Below, piece by piece: positions 1-9,077 of a DNA stretch of 64,000 bases. The number at the start of each line of letters is the position of its first letter. Within the stretch, counting starts at the first letter, position 1. Source of the DNA: Halorubrum sp. CSM-61 (GTDB lineage: Archaea; Halobacteriota; Halobacteria; Halobacteriales; Haloferacaceae). The translations under genes were made by a program, and so were the position numbers. The stretch lies in contig NZ_RJJW01000003.1 of the NCBI RefSeq assembly GCF_003781945.1, positions 196,260 through 260,259 on the forward strand, given 5' to 3'. The notes under the pieces were generated by a model that had not been told where the DNA came from, did no database searches, and saw only the letters and a program-made list of their open reading frames with translations.

Positions 1-2
1 AA

Positions 3-161
3 GTGATTCGACATGGAAATCGGAATGCCATCGAACGTGTCTTTTGGGAAATAGAAAGACGAACATCATCGTTTGCGAATAGTTTCAGCAATGTCGCGTT
101 CGAGACAGCTCAAAATTGGCTCGAAGCCCTCGCAGTCTACCACAATTCACGCCAAACTTAA
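3..161 (+). pseudogene. IS6-type transposase, C-terminal end (cut by window edge)
   Basis: An open frame runs from the window edge to a TAA at 159-161 and encodes 52 residues. They include RNAIERVF, RRTSSFANSF and ETAQNWLEALAVYHNS, which is how haloarchaeal IS6-family (ISH14/ISH29-like) DDE transposases end: the catalytic Glu helix region followed by the NWL helix. Only the C-terminal end is visible, so it may be an intact gene cut by the window or a remnant. The DNA is less GC-rich than its surroundings. I could not find the element's terminal inverted repeat in the 250 bases after the stop. Confidence 0.7.
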
Positions 162-370
162 CGCGACCCCGAATATTACCCCTGATACTGCATCGACGCT
201 CGAACGGCCTCCAGCGGCGCCAACGGGTGTTCTCGCGAGGCGGCCGTCGGGACGAGTCGCTCCCCGCGAAGCCTCGCGGACGGAGCCGGTAGCGCGGACG
301 AGTCTGGGAGAGAAAGTGACGGAATCGAGACAGTCACATAATAACTACATTCAAGAAAACGTGAAAATAA

Positions 371-378
371 TTTATATA
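371..378 (+). promoter_or_regulatory. TATA box of the small membrane protein gene
   Basis: TTTATATA lies 28 bases before the ATG at 406, the spacing of a haloarchaeal leaderless promoter. The bases before it are A-rich, as expected for a BRE. Confidence 0.6.
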
Positions 379-405
379 CCATCGCCGAATACTCGAGTTA
401 AGGCG

Positions 406-681
406 ATGATAACAACCACGTTACTGAGTATAATTCGCGATGCCGACGAGGATCTACTTAACCAGCTTACCGGCCTCACCGGGATGGGATGGACCGCCTC
501 GGTACTGGGATATCTGAGCACAGTCATCGGCTACGGGAACAGCCTCATAAGTCGACTCGTCGCCGAACCGCAGTCGCTCCTGTACGTCGGCGGGAGCTTC
601 TTCCTTCTCACGCTCGGGCTCGATCGGTTACAGAGCAAACTCGTGGCCGAACGGGTTGCGGAGGACGGGGCTGGGGAGTAG
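406..681 (+). CDS. small membrane protein of unknown function
   Basis: 91 residues. I chose the ATG at 406 because a TATA box ends 27 bases upstream; the frame stays open further upstream but that part has no coding look. A charged N-terminal helix is followed by two hydrophobic stretches, roughly residues 27-47 (WTASVLGYLSTVIGYG) and 57-75 (LLYVGGSFFLLTLGL), and a charged tail. This suggests two membrane helices or a membrane-anchored hairpin. I do not recognise the family. It sits between a transposase fragment and nurA, so it may be accessory. Confidence 0.6.
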   Translation: MITTTLLSIIRDADEDLLNQLTGLTGMGWTASVLGYLSTVIGYGNSLISRLVAEPQSLLYVGGSFFLLTLGLDRLQSKLVAERVAEDGAGE

Positions 682-708
682 CGTTCCCCGCCCGCCCGAG
701 CCGACGCG

Positions 709-716
709 TTTTATAT
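709..716 (+). promoter_or_regulatory. TATA box of nurA
   Basis: TTTTATAT lies about 23-30 bases before the GTG at 739. It supports that GTG as the start of a leaderless nurA transcript. Confidence 0.55.
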
Positions 717-738
717 CCCTCCGAACCGCGGTACGGCC

Positions 739-2031
739 GTGACGCTCGATCCGATCCACGTCGAGAACATCGCGCAGCTCGCGTACGGCATCGCGGGCGA
801 CGTGGACGCGACCGATCACGACGACCTCGCGGGCCGGGTGTGGCGCGACTGGCTCCCCGAGCTCCGGCGCGACGGCCGGGTCGTGATCGAGCCCGTCGAC
901 GCACACGAGCGCCGGCGGGCCCCCGTCGACGACGCCGCCCTCACCGACCGCCCGTTCGAGACGGTCCACGGGCTCGACTCCGGCACGATCAACCCGACCA
1001 CCTTCAAGAACGGACTCGTCGTCGACGTGGCCCACGCCGCGATGGCGAGCGCGCCGAGCGACCTCGATCTCCACCGCGACCGGACGATCGTCGCGACCGT
1101 CCACGCCGGCGACTCGACCGCGAGCTTCGACGGCGAGTGGCGCTCGCGCGACGACGGCCACACCCGACAGCGCGTGCTTCACGCCCCCCGCGTGAACCGG
1201 TACGCCGAGGGGGTCGTCCACGCGCTCGCCTTGTACCTCGCCGAGGGGACCCACGCGCTCGACCACGCCGACGAGGTCGACGACCTGCTCGTCCTCGACG
1301 GGCCGATCTACCCGAAGGAGCTGTTCACGTGGGACGACCGCAACCCCGAACTGGGCGCGCTCGCACGGGAGGCGAAGCCCCGCGCCGTGGTCGAGAAGTA
1401 CGTCCGGCTCGTCGAGCGGTTCGTCGAGCGCGACGTGCCGCTGGCCGGCTTCGTGAAGAACCCCTCCAGCGGGACGATCGTCCGCGCGCTGACCCGGAAG
1501 GGCGTCGAGCCGCCGTGGCCCGACGACACGGCGCTTTTCACCCGGCTCTTGGAGCGTCGCGAGGGCGACGGCGAAGGCGGGGACGGAGGGTCCGGCGGCG
1601 ACGCCCCCGACGCCCGGTCCGAGCGCGTCGACGACGAGCTCACCTTCACCACGTGGTTTCACAGCCGGGGCGGCGCCGACGCGACGATGGCCGCCGACGG
1701 CGACGCCCTCGGGATCGAACGGGAGCTCGACCCGGAGCTGTACGAGCCGACGTTCATGGTCGTGTACGACCCCCGGACCGACGTGACCTACAAGCTGGAG
1801 GCGCCGTACGCGTTCGCCCGCGACGCCGAGACCCGCGACCGGCTCACCCGGCAGGTCCTCGCCGACGTGGCGACGACGCGGGGACCGCCGGAGGCGGTCG
1901 GCAAGGCGGACGAGCTGGCGCGGATCTCGGCGACGGAGAAGGCCGCGCTCCGCCGGAAGTTCGAGGAGCGCTTCGACAGCGACCAACAGGCGACGTACGA
2001 CGACCGGCGGTGGGGCAAGGAGCCGTATTAA
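739..2031 (+). CDS. nurA: DNA repair nuclease NurA
   Basis: 430 residues, GTG start chosen from the TATA box just upstream. The stretch HGLDSGTINPTTFKNG near residue 78, followed by VVDVAHAAM, is the N-terminal metal-binding core of haloarchaeal NurA proteins. A second conserved block is PIYPKELFTWDD near residue 192. NurA is a Mn-dependent 5'-3' nuclease that works with the HerA translocase and Mre11-Rad50 to resect double-strand breaks. HerA is not next to it here. A Gly/Asp-rich low-complexity insert lies near residues 277-296. The family call rests on motif memory; the function is from the family. Confidence 0.8.
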   Translation: MTLDPIHVENIAQLAYGIAGDVDATDHDDLAGRVWRDWLPELRRDGRVVIEPVDAHERRRAPVDDAALTDRPFETVHGLDSGTINPTTFKNGLVVDVAHAAMASAPSDLDLHRDRTIVATVHAGDSTASFDGEWRSRDDGHTRQRVLHAPRVNRYAEGVVHALALYLAEGTHALDHADEVDDLLVLDGPIYPKELFTWDDRNPELGALAREAKPRAVVEKYVRLVERFVERDVPLAGFVKNPSSGTIVRALTRKGVEPPWPDDTALFTRLLERREGDGEGGDGGSGGDAPDARSERVDDELTFTTWFHSRGGADATMAADGDALGIERELDPELYEPTFMVVYDPRTDVTYKLEAPYAFARDAETRDRLTRQVLADVATTRGPPEAVGKADELARISATEKAALRRKFEERFDSDQQATYDDRRWGKEPY

Positions 2032-2043
2032 ACGGCCCGTCGA

Positions 2044-2412
2044 CGCGGTCGGCGCGTGCCTGCGAGCGCCCCGTGGGCGCGAGTCAGCACGCGCGAGGGA
2101 GCCCGCGGCCGCCTCCGGCGGCCGCGGCGAGGTTGGGGAGGTGTGAGGTGCGGGGCGGTGCTGTGCGGGGTGGGACTCAAAGGGGCAACCGCGAGGGCGA
2201 AGCACGGCGCAGCAAGTACCGCAGCGAGGGAGCGATAGCGACCGAGCGAGGAACGCAGCAAGCCGCGCGAGCCCTCGCGGCTGGGGCTTTGGAGGGTTCA
2301 CCGTCGATCCGCAGCCGATCACTTATAGCCGAGCGGCTGGGGCTTTGGAGGTGTTCACCGCCGATCCACGGTAACCGACCACGTACAGCCGAGCGGCTGG
2401 GGCTTCGGGAGT
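2044..2412 (-). repeat. dispersed structured element, copy 1
   Basis: First of five copies; read on the minus strand it has the same order of boxes as the others. It holds CTCCAAAGCCCC, then stem 1 (2189-2198 pairs with 2271-2280), CCCCTTTGAGTCCC, a C-rich box, stem 2 (2103-2113 with 2117-2127, 11 pairs, 3-base loop) and stem 3 (2052-2059 with 2087-2094, inner arm 2066-2071 with 2075-2080). On its 5' side the GGCTGGGGCTT unit recurs three times at about 60-base spacing (2279, 2335, 2395). It lies between convergent nurA and the CPBP gene. It has no plausible protein-coding frame. Confidence 0.8.
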
Positions 2413-2436
2413 GGTCTCGTCAGCGTCGATCACGTC

Positions 2437-3165
2437 TCACAGCGACTGCGCGAGCAACACCACGTAGATGACGGCGTTGTACACGCCGTGAGCCAACCCG
2501 GGGACTAACACGTTCTCCGTGTGCTCGTAGAGGACGCCGAGCACCGCGCCGAGCACGACGACGACGGCGACGTAGGCCCACCGCTGGCCCGGCGTGCCGG
2601 AGACGGAGGGGAGGTGGATCAGTCCGAACATGAGGCTCGCGAGGAGGATCGCCGGGGCGGCGTCGAACGCGCGCCGGAGCCCGCCCTGCACGGCGCCGCG
2701 GAACAGCGCCTCCTCGACGGGGCCGACCACGAGCAGCGACACGGCGATCATCGCGAGGTAGTAGGTCACCGGGTCGCCCGCGGGGACGACCGCCTGGTTC
2801 TGTCCGGTCGTGAGTCCGATCTCACCAAGAACGAACAGCGCGCCGTACTGGAACGCGAACAGGGCGATCCCGCCGCCGAGGACGAGCCCGGCGTCCCGGA
2901 GCGTCGGCCGAGAGACGCCGACGAGCCCCCACTGGTCGGTGATCGCGAGGTAGCCGGCCACCGCGGCGAGGAACCCGGCGAACTGCAGCAGGGTCTGTAA
3001 CACCTGCAGCCCGGTCGTCCCCTCGCCGACGAGACCCAGCGAGACGGCGAACTGCGCCGCCGGCGCGGTCACCGCGCTGGCGACGAGGAGTGCGAAGACG
3101 ACGACGAAGGCGGCGCTGGCGACGCGGAGGACCCGGTTCATCGGCTCGGGGGGCGACTCGCTCAT
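2437..3165 (-). CDS. CPBP-family intramembrane metalloprotease
   Basis: 242 residues with about six to seven hydrophobic helices. The CPBP (Abi, Rce1-like) signature is visible: EEALFRGAVQGGLRR near residue 148, GLIHLPS near 188 and GLAHGVYN near 224, which supply the catalytic Glu and zinc or active-site His residues within the membrane. These proteins cleave CAAX-like or other membrane substrates; the archaeal substrate is unknown. It is a single gene on the minus strand, converging on nurA with copy 1 of the dispersed element between them. Confidence 0.85.
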   Translation of the reverse strand: MSESPPEPMNRVLRVASAAFVVVFALLVASAVTAPAAQFAVSLGLVGEGTTGLQVLQTLLQFAGFLAAVAGYLAITDQWGLVGVSRPTLRDAGLVLGGGIALFAFQYGALFVLGEIGLTTGQNQAVVPAGDPVTYYLAMIAVSLLVVGPVEEALFRGAVQGGLRRAFDAAPAILLASLMFGLIHLPSVSGTPGQRWAYVAVVVVLGAVLGVLYEHTENVLVPGLAHGVYNAVIYVVLLAQSL

Positions 3166-3258
3166 CGACGGCGATACGACTCGCGACGGTTTATTCGCAC
3201 CGGAAGGGACACCCGCCCGCGGGACGGCGCCGGACTACGACACCGCGACCGCCTCGCC

Positions 3259-4551
3259 TCAGGAGCCGTCGATCCGCAGTTCGCGCTTGTCGGCCACGGC
3301 GTCGGCCTCCGGGAAGTCGCCGCCGCCGAGCAGTCCCCGAGCCGCCTTCTTCCCCCACTCGACCGCGGGCTGGGTGAACGTCGAGACGCTCGCGAGCTCG
3401 CCGTACAGCACGCAGGCGGCCTCCATCCCGTACAGCAGCTCCCCGAGGCTCCGCTCGTCGACGCGGTCGATCTCGACGCGGAGGTTCGGCACGTCGGCCG
3501 CCGCGAGGCTCGCCTCGGTCGCCTCGAACTCGGCGTCGAGCAGGTCGCCGAGCGACGAGCCGCCGAGGTACGCCAGCCCGTCGAGGTCGGTCTCGGGGAT
3601 CGCCGTCTCGGCGCGCTCGGTCGGTCGGATCAGCGAGACGAGCTTGTCCGGCGGGCCGGCGCGGTACAGCTGGAGCTGGGAGTGCTGGTCGGTCGCGCCG
3701 AGCGCGCGCGCCGGGGTCTGGCCGAGCCCGTCCTTCCCGAGGCTCTCGGCCCACAGCTGGGCGAACCACTCCGCGAACGTCTCCAGCGACTCCGCGTACG
3801 GCATCACGGCGTTGGTGAGCGCGCCGCGCTCCGCGAGCGCGTAGGTCGCCGCGCCGTAGGCGTAGGCGGGCGTCTGGAACAGCGACCCCGACAGGCTCTC
3901 CATCCCGTCGCGCCCGCCCGCGAGGATCGCCTCGACGTCGTGACCCTGCAGGGCCGGCACCGCGAGCCCGACCGGCGAGAGCGCGGAGAAGCGCCCCGGG
4001 ACCCCGTCCGGCACGCCGAGTGCCGGGAGGTCGTGGGCGTCGGCGAGCGCGCGGAGGTTCCCCGCCTCGCCCGTCGTCACGAGGGTGCGCTCGGTCCAGT
4101 CGACGCCCGCCTCCGTCATCGCCTCGCGGACGACGAGGAAGTTCGCGAGCGTCTCCGCGGTCGTCCCGGACTTCGAGACGACGTTGACGACGGTCTCGTC
4201 GAGCGGGAGGTCGTCGAGGAGCGACCTGACCGCGTCGGGGTCGACGTTGTCGAGGAAGTAGGCGTCCACGTCGCTCTCGAGGGCGTTCGCGAGCGTCGCC
4301 GCGCCGAGCGCGCTCCCGCCGATGCCGACAGTCAGGACCGCCTCGGGACGGTCGAACCGGTCGGTCGCCGCGCGGATCGCGTCGGGATCGGTCGTCTCCG
4401 GGAGGTTCAGGGCGGCATAGCCGAACTCGTCGTCGGCCATGCCGGCGGCGATTCGCTCGTGCGCGCCCGCGACCCGCAAATCGAGCCGCTCCAACGTCTC
4501 CTCCGTGAGTCCCGGTGTCGTCTCCAAGGCGTTGCCGAGGTCGACGTGCAT
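3259..4551 (-). CDS. pgi: glucose-6-phosphate isomerase
   Basis: 430 residues, full length for archaeal Pgi of the classical superfamily. It interconverts glucose-6-phosphate and fructose-6-phosphate. Visible motifs are VGIGGSALGAA near residue 97, VSKSGTTAET (phosphate binding) near 144, ALGATDQHSQLQLYRAGP (PGI signature 1, with the catalytic His) near 285 and EWGKKAARGLL (signature 2) near 402. Haloarchaea use it mainly for gluconeogenesis and sugar interconversion. It is monocistronic on the minus strand, with CTTAAG-like promoter sequence near 4575. Confidence 0.93.
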   Translation of the reverse strand: MHVDLGNALETTPGLTEETLERLDLRVAGAHERIAAGMADDEFGYAALNLPETTDPDAIRAATDRFDRPEAVLTVGIGGSALGAATLANALESDVDAYFLDNVDPDAVRSLLDDLPLDETVVNVVSKSGTTAETLANFLVVREAMTEAGVDWTERTLVTTGEAGNLRALADAHDLPALGVPDGVPGRFSALSPVGLAVPALQGHDVEAILAGGRDGMESLSGSLFQTPAYAYGAATYALAERGALTNAVMPYAESLETFAEWFAQLWAESLGKDGLGQTPARALGATDQHSQLQLYRAGPPDKLVSLIRPTERAETAIPETDLDGLAYLGGSSLGDLLDAEFEATEASLAAADVPNLRVEIDRVDERSLGELLYGMEAACVLYGELASVSTFTQPAVEWGKKAARGLLGGGDFPEADAVADKRELRIDGS

Positions 4552-4626
4552 ACCGGACGTGCGAGCGACCGGAACTTAAGAATAGGTCTCGTACCGGCGC
4601 GGGGGCGTGATCTCACCGCGGCGGGC

Positions 4627-5538
4627 TCACTGCGACGGGCCCGGCGGCCGCAGGTCGCGCTGGAACTCGTCGAACCGATCGAGGCCGTCGGGGAGCTCGT
4701 ACTCGATCTCGCGCTCGTCCTGCCGGTCCGGGAGCCGACCGTCCTTCAGTTCGTCGGCGACCTCCTCCCAGCCCGGCTTCACTCGGACGCTCCGGGCGGG
4801 CGAGCCGACGACGACGTGGTGGTCGGGCACGTCGCCCTGCACGACCGAACGCGCGCCGACGACGCTGTTCTCGCCGATCCGGCAGCCGGCGCGTACCATC
4901 GCGTCGTAGGTGACGCGGGCGTCGTCTTCGACGATCGTGTGGAAGTTCCGGACCTCGGTCTGGTCGACGAGGTCGTGGTCGTGGCTGTAGAGGTGGACGC
5001 CGTCGGAGATCGACGCGCGGTCGCCGATCGTCAGCTTCCCCCGGTCATCGAGGTGGACGTCGTCGTGGACCACGACGTTGTCGCCGATCTCGATGTTGTG
5101 ACCGTAGGTAACCGAGATACCTTTGAAAAAGCGGCAGTTCTCCCCGCACTCGGCGAAGAGGTGGTTCCCGAGCATCTGGCGGAAGCGGAGCGCGAACTCG
5201 ACGTTGTCGGCCATCGGCGTGGCGTCGAACTGGCGCCAGAGCCACTGGAGGTGCTTCGAGCGCTGGAACCGGTCCTCGTCCTTCTCGGCGTAGTACTCCG
5301 ACTCCAGCGTGGCGTTACAGGGGTCGTACCCCTGCAGGCGCACGCGCTCCGCCTTCGATACCGACTCGCCGTCCCGCCACGCCTCCCATCGCTCCCGGTC
5401 GCCGTGGAGGTCGATCAGCGTGTCTCGGACGACCTCGCAGGTGTCCTCGTCCGAGGAAAGCCGTTCGTCCACCTCGTCGATGAACCCTCGGACCCCGGCC
5501 TCCGCACCGTCGGGCAGGGAGACGTGTCGCTTTGTCAT
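4627..5538 (-). CDS. left-handed beta-helix acyltransferase (maltose O-acetyltransferase-like)
   Basis: 303 residues from the ATG at 5538; an earlier GTG at 5565 adds nine residues and is less likely. The first 130 residues are charged and helical. The C-terminal part has hexapeptide repeats such as IGDNVVVHDDVHLD, LTIGDRASISDGVHLYSHDHD and ENSVVGARSVVQGDVPDHHVVVGSPARSV, the typical ending of CysE/NodL/LacA-type transferases. The His in YSHDHD is the likely catalytic base. It probably moves an acetyl or acyl group from CoA to a sugar or small molecule; the acceptor cannot be read from the sequence. Confidence 0.8.
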   Translation of the reverse strand: MTKRHVSLPDGAEAGVRGFIDEVDERLSSDEDTCEVVRDTLIDLHGDRERWEAWRDGESVSKAERVRLQGYDPCNATLESEYYAEKDEDRFQRSKHLQWLWRQFDATPMADNVEFALRFRQMLGNHLFAECGENCRFFKGISVTYGHNIEIGDNVVVHDDVHLDDRGKLTIGDRASISDGVHLYSHDHDLVDQTEVRNFHTIVEDDARVTYDAMVRAGCRIGENSVVGARSVVQGDVPDHHVVVGSPARSVRVKPGWEEVADELKDGRLPDRQDEREIEYELPDGLDRFDEFQRDLRPPGPSQ

Positions 5539-5697
5539 CGTCGCACGTTCGTCGCCGTGCCTCAAAGGGATTCGGTTGTGCGAAGGCGTCGTCAGGCCGG
5601 GCCGAGCCGGGAGCGGTCGATGTTATAAACGCATCTCGCTATCCCGCCGCGTGAGGGAGACCGCACCCGCTAAGTGTCCCGATCCCGAAGGTCGGGT

Positions 5698-6771
5698 ATG
5701 CAGCACCGCGAACTCGGGAACTCCGGCGTCGAGGTCTCGGAGATCGGCTTCGGCGCGTGGGTCGTCGGCACCGACTGGTGGGGCGACCGCTCGGACGAAC
5801 AGGCGGTCGGCATGGTCGAGGACGCGCTCGACGCGGGCGTCACCTACGTCGACACCGGCGACGTGTACGGCCACGGCGACAGCGAGGAGATCGTCGGGCG
5901 GGCGATCGCGGACCGCCGCGACGAGGTCACGCTCGCGACGAAGATCGGCTACGACTTCTACGACAACCCGCAGGCCGGCCACGGGGAGCTCCCGAAGGAG
6001 CTCGACCGCGAGTACCTCGAGACCGCGTTCGAGCGCTCGCTCGACCGGCTCGACACCGATCACGTCGACCTGCTCCAGCTCCACAACGCCAACGTCGACG
6101 ACGTCACGCCCGAGGTGCGCGACCTCCTCCGCGAGTGGAAGGAGTCCGGGCGCGTCCGCGCGCTCGGCTGGGCGCTCGGCCCCTCGATCGGCTGGCTCGC
6201 CGAGGGCGACGCCGCGATCGAGTACGAGGAGTTCGACGCGGTCCAGACCGTCTTCAACCTCTTCGAGCAGCAGCCGGGCCGCCACTTCGTCGACGCCGTC
6301 CGCGAGAGCGGCTCGGACACCTCGGTGATCGCCCGCGTCCCGCACTCCTCCGGCCTGCTCAACGAGCAGGTGACGCCCGACACCGTCCTCGAGGACGGCG
6401 ACCACCGCTCGCACCGCCCGAAGGAGTGGTACGAGACGGGCTGGGAGAAGGTCGAGGCGATCCGCTTCCTCGAGGAGCCCGATAACGCCGAGGGAACCCG
6501 CACGATGGCGCAGGCCGCGATCCGCTGGCTCCTCGCGCACGACGAGGTCGCCTCCGTGACGCCGACGTTCCGCGACGGCGACGACATCGCCGCGTGGAGC
6601 GCCGCGAGCGAGGTGCCGCCCCTCTCCGACGCCGAGTACGACCGCGTCCAGGAGCTGTACGCGCGCAACTTCGACATCGACCGCGACGACGGGATGGACG
6701 CCCTCCGGACCTCCGTCGACGGCGAGGACATCGAGGCCGCCGGCCTCGACAAGCGCGCCGCGTCGTACTGA
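5698..6771 (+). CDS. aldo/keto reductase
   Basis: 357 residues. I used the ATG at 5698 (MQHRELGNSGVEVSEIGFGAW), which matches the usual AKR start; upstream codons are not family-like. The AKR core is visible: TYVDTGDVYGHGDSEEIVGRAI (catalytic Asp and Tyr), then LATKIG with the Lys, then DHVDLLQLHN with the His. A distinctive long insert follows the barrel strands near residues 190-270. It is an NAD(P)H-dependent carbonyl reductase, or a YajO/Tas-like enzyme, of unknown substrate. It is transcribed alone, divergent from the acyltransferase; a TTATAAA box at 5622 could serve either strand. Confidence 0.85.
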   Translation: MQHRELGNSGVEVSEIGFGAWVVGTDWWGDRSDEQAVGMVEDALDAGVTYVDTGDVYGHGDSEEIVGRAIADRRDEVTLATKIGYDFYDNPQAGHGELPKELDREYLETAFERSLDRLDTDHVDLLQLHNANVDDVTPEVRDLLREWKESGRVRALGWALGPSIGWLAEGDAAIEYEEFDAVQTVFNLFEQQPGRHFVDAVRESGSDTSVIARVPHSSGLLNEQVTPDTVLEDGDHRSHRPKEWYETGWEKVEAIRFLEEPDNAEGTRTMAQAAIRWLLAHDEVASVTPTFRDGDDIAAWSAASEVPPLSDAEYDRVQELYARNFDIDRDDGMDALRTSVDGEDIEAAGLDKRAASY

Positions 6772-7037
6772 CCGGTCGACCCGCTCGTTTCCCGTCGAGA
6801 TCGCCGGACTGCGACGCCTCTCTGTCCGTTCGAACCACTTTCACCACGCCCATGTCGGAGATCGCCGCCGCTCGCGGTTTCGAAGTGGTGGCTCGGTGGA
6901 AAACCCTCATCACAAGGGGCTCAGTGGGGGTAACACGTCGTCATGGCCACCGTCTGCAGCGTGGCCGTCGTCGGGTATAAACCTCCCGCGATGGGTCGGC
7001 TCGGATCGCTCCGCGAGACGGCGGCGCAAAGCCGGAC

Positions 7038-7991
7038 TCAATGCGGCGCGACCACCGCCTCCGCGAACGTCTCCATTCCCGCCTCGGGGTCGTCGCCACG
7101 CAGGCCGACGATCACGTGGTCGACGCCGAACTCGTCGAGCCGCCGGAAGTACTCACGAAACCACTCGGCGCCGGCGCGGTAGCCGAGGTGGAGGTGTTCG
7201 GGCTCGGCGGTCGGGTCGTCGGCGAACTCGACGCCGACGGCGATGGCGAACGGCTTCGCACCCGCCAGCTCGCGCCACTCCGCGACGTAGCTCCGGAGCG
7301 TCTCGTCCGGCAGGTGGTAGAACAGCCAGCCGTCGCCGCGTTCCGCGATCCACTCGGTCGACTGCCGGGCGTTGCCCGTCGGCAACACGGGAAGCGTCTC
7401 GGTCGTCGGCTTCGGGAGCACGTCGAGCTCGCCGTCGAGTTTCCCCCACTCGCCGTCGACCTCCGGGAACTCCTCGCGCCAGCACGCGCGCATCGCCGCG
7501 ATCCGGTCGCGGACCGTCTCACCCCGTCGCTCGGGATCGACGCCGAACGCCGGGTACTCGGGGTCGCGGTCGCCGGAGGCGACTCCCAGCACGACCCGGC
7601 CGTCGGAGAGCCGGTCGATCGTCGCGGCGGACTTCGCGAGGTGGATCGGGTGCCGGAGCGGGAGGACGACGCTCGACGTGCCGAGCGCGACCTCGTCGGT
7701 GCGGGCGGCGACGTGGGAGAGCAGCGCCCACGGGTCGAACGCGCCGCCGGCGTCGCCGAACCGCGGCCAGTAGGTCGGCACGTCCCGCGCCCAGAGCCCG
7801 TCGAAGCCGAGGGCCTCGGCGCGCTCCGCGAGCCGGACCTCCTCGACGGGGTCCGGCGTTCCGCGTCGCTCGCCAGTCAAGGGGAATCCGAGCCCGAACG
7901 TGAGTCCGTCGCCGCCGAACAGGCGTCGGAAGCCGGCGTTGGCGTGGCTCGCGTCCTCGGGCGCGCCGGCGTCCGGCATCGCGCGAGTCAC
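7038..7991 (-). CDS. luciferase-like (LLM) class oxidoreductase, TIGR03571-like
   Basis: 317 residues, a bacterial-luciferase-like TIM barrel. The N-terminal region LTFGLGFPLTGERR and EALGFDGLWARDVP, then VALGTSSVVLPLRHPIHLAKSAATIDRLSDGRVVLGVASGD, is the standard flavin/F420 binding core. The TIGR03571 subgroup uses FMN or F420. It probably reduces or oxidises a small organic substrate; that is family-level inference. Its start overlaps the stop of the DUF7260-like gene by four bases (ATGA), so the two are co-transcribed. Confidence 0.8.
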   Translation of the reverse strand: MTRAMPDAGAPEDASHANAGFRRLFGGDGLTFGLGFPLTGERRGTPDPVEEVRLAERAEALGFDGLWARDVPTYWPRFGDAGGAFDPWALLSHVAARTDEVALGTSSVVLPLRHPIHLAKSAATIDRLSDGRVVLGVASGDRDPEYPAFGVDPERRGETVRDRIAAMRACWREEFPEVDGEWGKLDGELDVLPKPTTETLPVLPTGNARQSTEWIAERGDGWLFYHLPDETLRSYVAEWRELAGAKPFAIAVGVEFADDPTAEPEHLHLGYRAGAEWFREYFRRLDEFGVDHVIVGLRGDDPEAGMETFAEAVVAPH

Positions 7992-8953
7992 TCGCCGCCG
8001 GCGACGCGGTTCGCGACCCGATCGCGGTCGCTCCGGATCCGTCCGACGATCTCCGCGATCTGGGCCAACACGGGGTAGCGCGGCCGGTCGGCCGATCCGT
8101 ACAGGTACTCGTGGAACGACCGCCGATCCGCCCCCTCGCCCGGGGCGTCGACGGTCATCGGCGGATCGTCGAGCGCGCGCTGGCGCTCGGTCGCGGCCTC
8201 GTCGCAGTCGTCTTCGAGCTCGTCGAGGCGGTTCCAGACGTCGATCGCGGCGTCCGTTCGGTCACCCTTCACGCCGTCGAGGTGTTCGAGGAGCCGACGG
8301 CGGCGGCGGTCGACGCGGCTCAGGTCGTTCTCGTACTGCGACAGCGCGTCGATCTCCGCCCCGATCGCGTCCGCCAGCGACGATCGTGCGTCCGCGGCCT
8401 GCCGGCTCCGCCGCACCAGCGCCGTCTGCGCCCCGGACGAGAGGGTGCCGTTGGAGGCCAGCGCGGCGGTCGTGTCCGGCCCCAGCTCGGCGGCGAGGCT
8501 CTCGGGGACCGTTTCGTCGTACTCCTCCCCGTAGTGGGGCAGCGACATCACCGTGTCGCGGTACGCCGCGAGCACGCGCCTGAGCCGGACGTCGCCGGTC
8601 CCGCTTCTCCCGTCGACCGCGGAGACAGTGCGGACCGCGGCCGTCGGCCCGTCGAACGACGGCGCGGTCGAGGAGGCTGGCGCGGGGTCGAGCCCGGAGA
8701 CGCGGTCCGCGAACTCTTCGAAGGCGGCGCGCTCGTCGAGGACCCGCCGCCGCTCGTCGTGACAGTTCGCCTTGGCGTCGCGGACGTACGCCAGCGCGAC
8801 GAACGCGACGACGCCCGCAAGGACGAGCGCGGTGACGGCGCCGGGCTCGGTCGCGACGGAGGCGATGTCACAGGAGAGGCCGGTACACTCCGCCGTCGCC
8901 GGCTCCGCGCTCTGGATCCGAAAGACGCCCGTCGCCCCCTGTTTCACGCTCAT
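7988..8953 (-). CDS. DUF7260-like membrane-anchored protein
   Basis: 321 residues from the ATG at 8953; a TTG four codons earlier is less likely. An N-terminal hydrophobic segment near residues 36-56 (VTALVLAGVVAFVALAYV) is followed by a long charged helical part containing LSQYENDLSRVDRRRRRLLEHL. This resembles the haloarchaeal DUF7260 family of unknown function. The likely topology is one membrane anchor with a cytoplasmic coiled-coil domain. It precedes and overlaps the luciferase-like oxidoreductase gene, but nothing else links the two functionally. Confidence 0.65.
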   Translation of the reverse strand: MSVKQGATGVFRIQSAEPATAECTGLSCDIASVATEPGAVTALVLAGVVAFVALAYVRDAKANCHDERRRVLDERAAFEEFADRVSGLDPAPASSTAPSFDGPTAAVRTVSAVDGRSGTGDVRLRRVLAAYRDTVMSLPHYGEEYDETVPESLAAELGPDTTAALASNGTLSSGAQTALVRRSRQAADARSSLADAIGAEIDALSQYENDLSRVDRRRRRLLEHLDGVKGDRTDAAIDVWNRLDELEDDCDEAATERQRALDDPPMTVDAPGEGADRRSFHEYLYGSADRPRYPVLAQIAEIVGRIRSDRDRVANRVAGGE

Positions 8954-9077
8954 TGTGTGCGACAACGAGGCACACGTACAAAGTGCTTGTGGCGGATCTC
9001 GGAAGCTGACTCGACGGTTCCCGGATCCGACGGGTCGCTCCGTCTCGGTGACGGCGACCGGTTCGCCTTCCCGCCGA

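Noticed and set aside
489-2471. Long 660-codon plus-strand frame opposite and around nurA
   Set aside because: Arg/Pro-rich, overlaps nurA in another frame and the repeat copy 1; a typical high-GC shadow.
6772-7037. Possible small gene or tRNA-like fold after the aldo/keto reductase
   Set aside because: No cloverleaf and no supported start codon with a promoter; treated as plain intergenic DNA.
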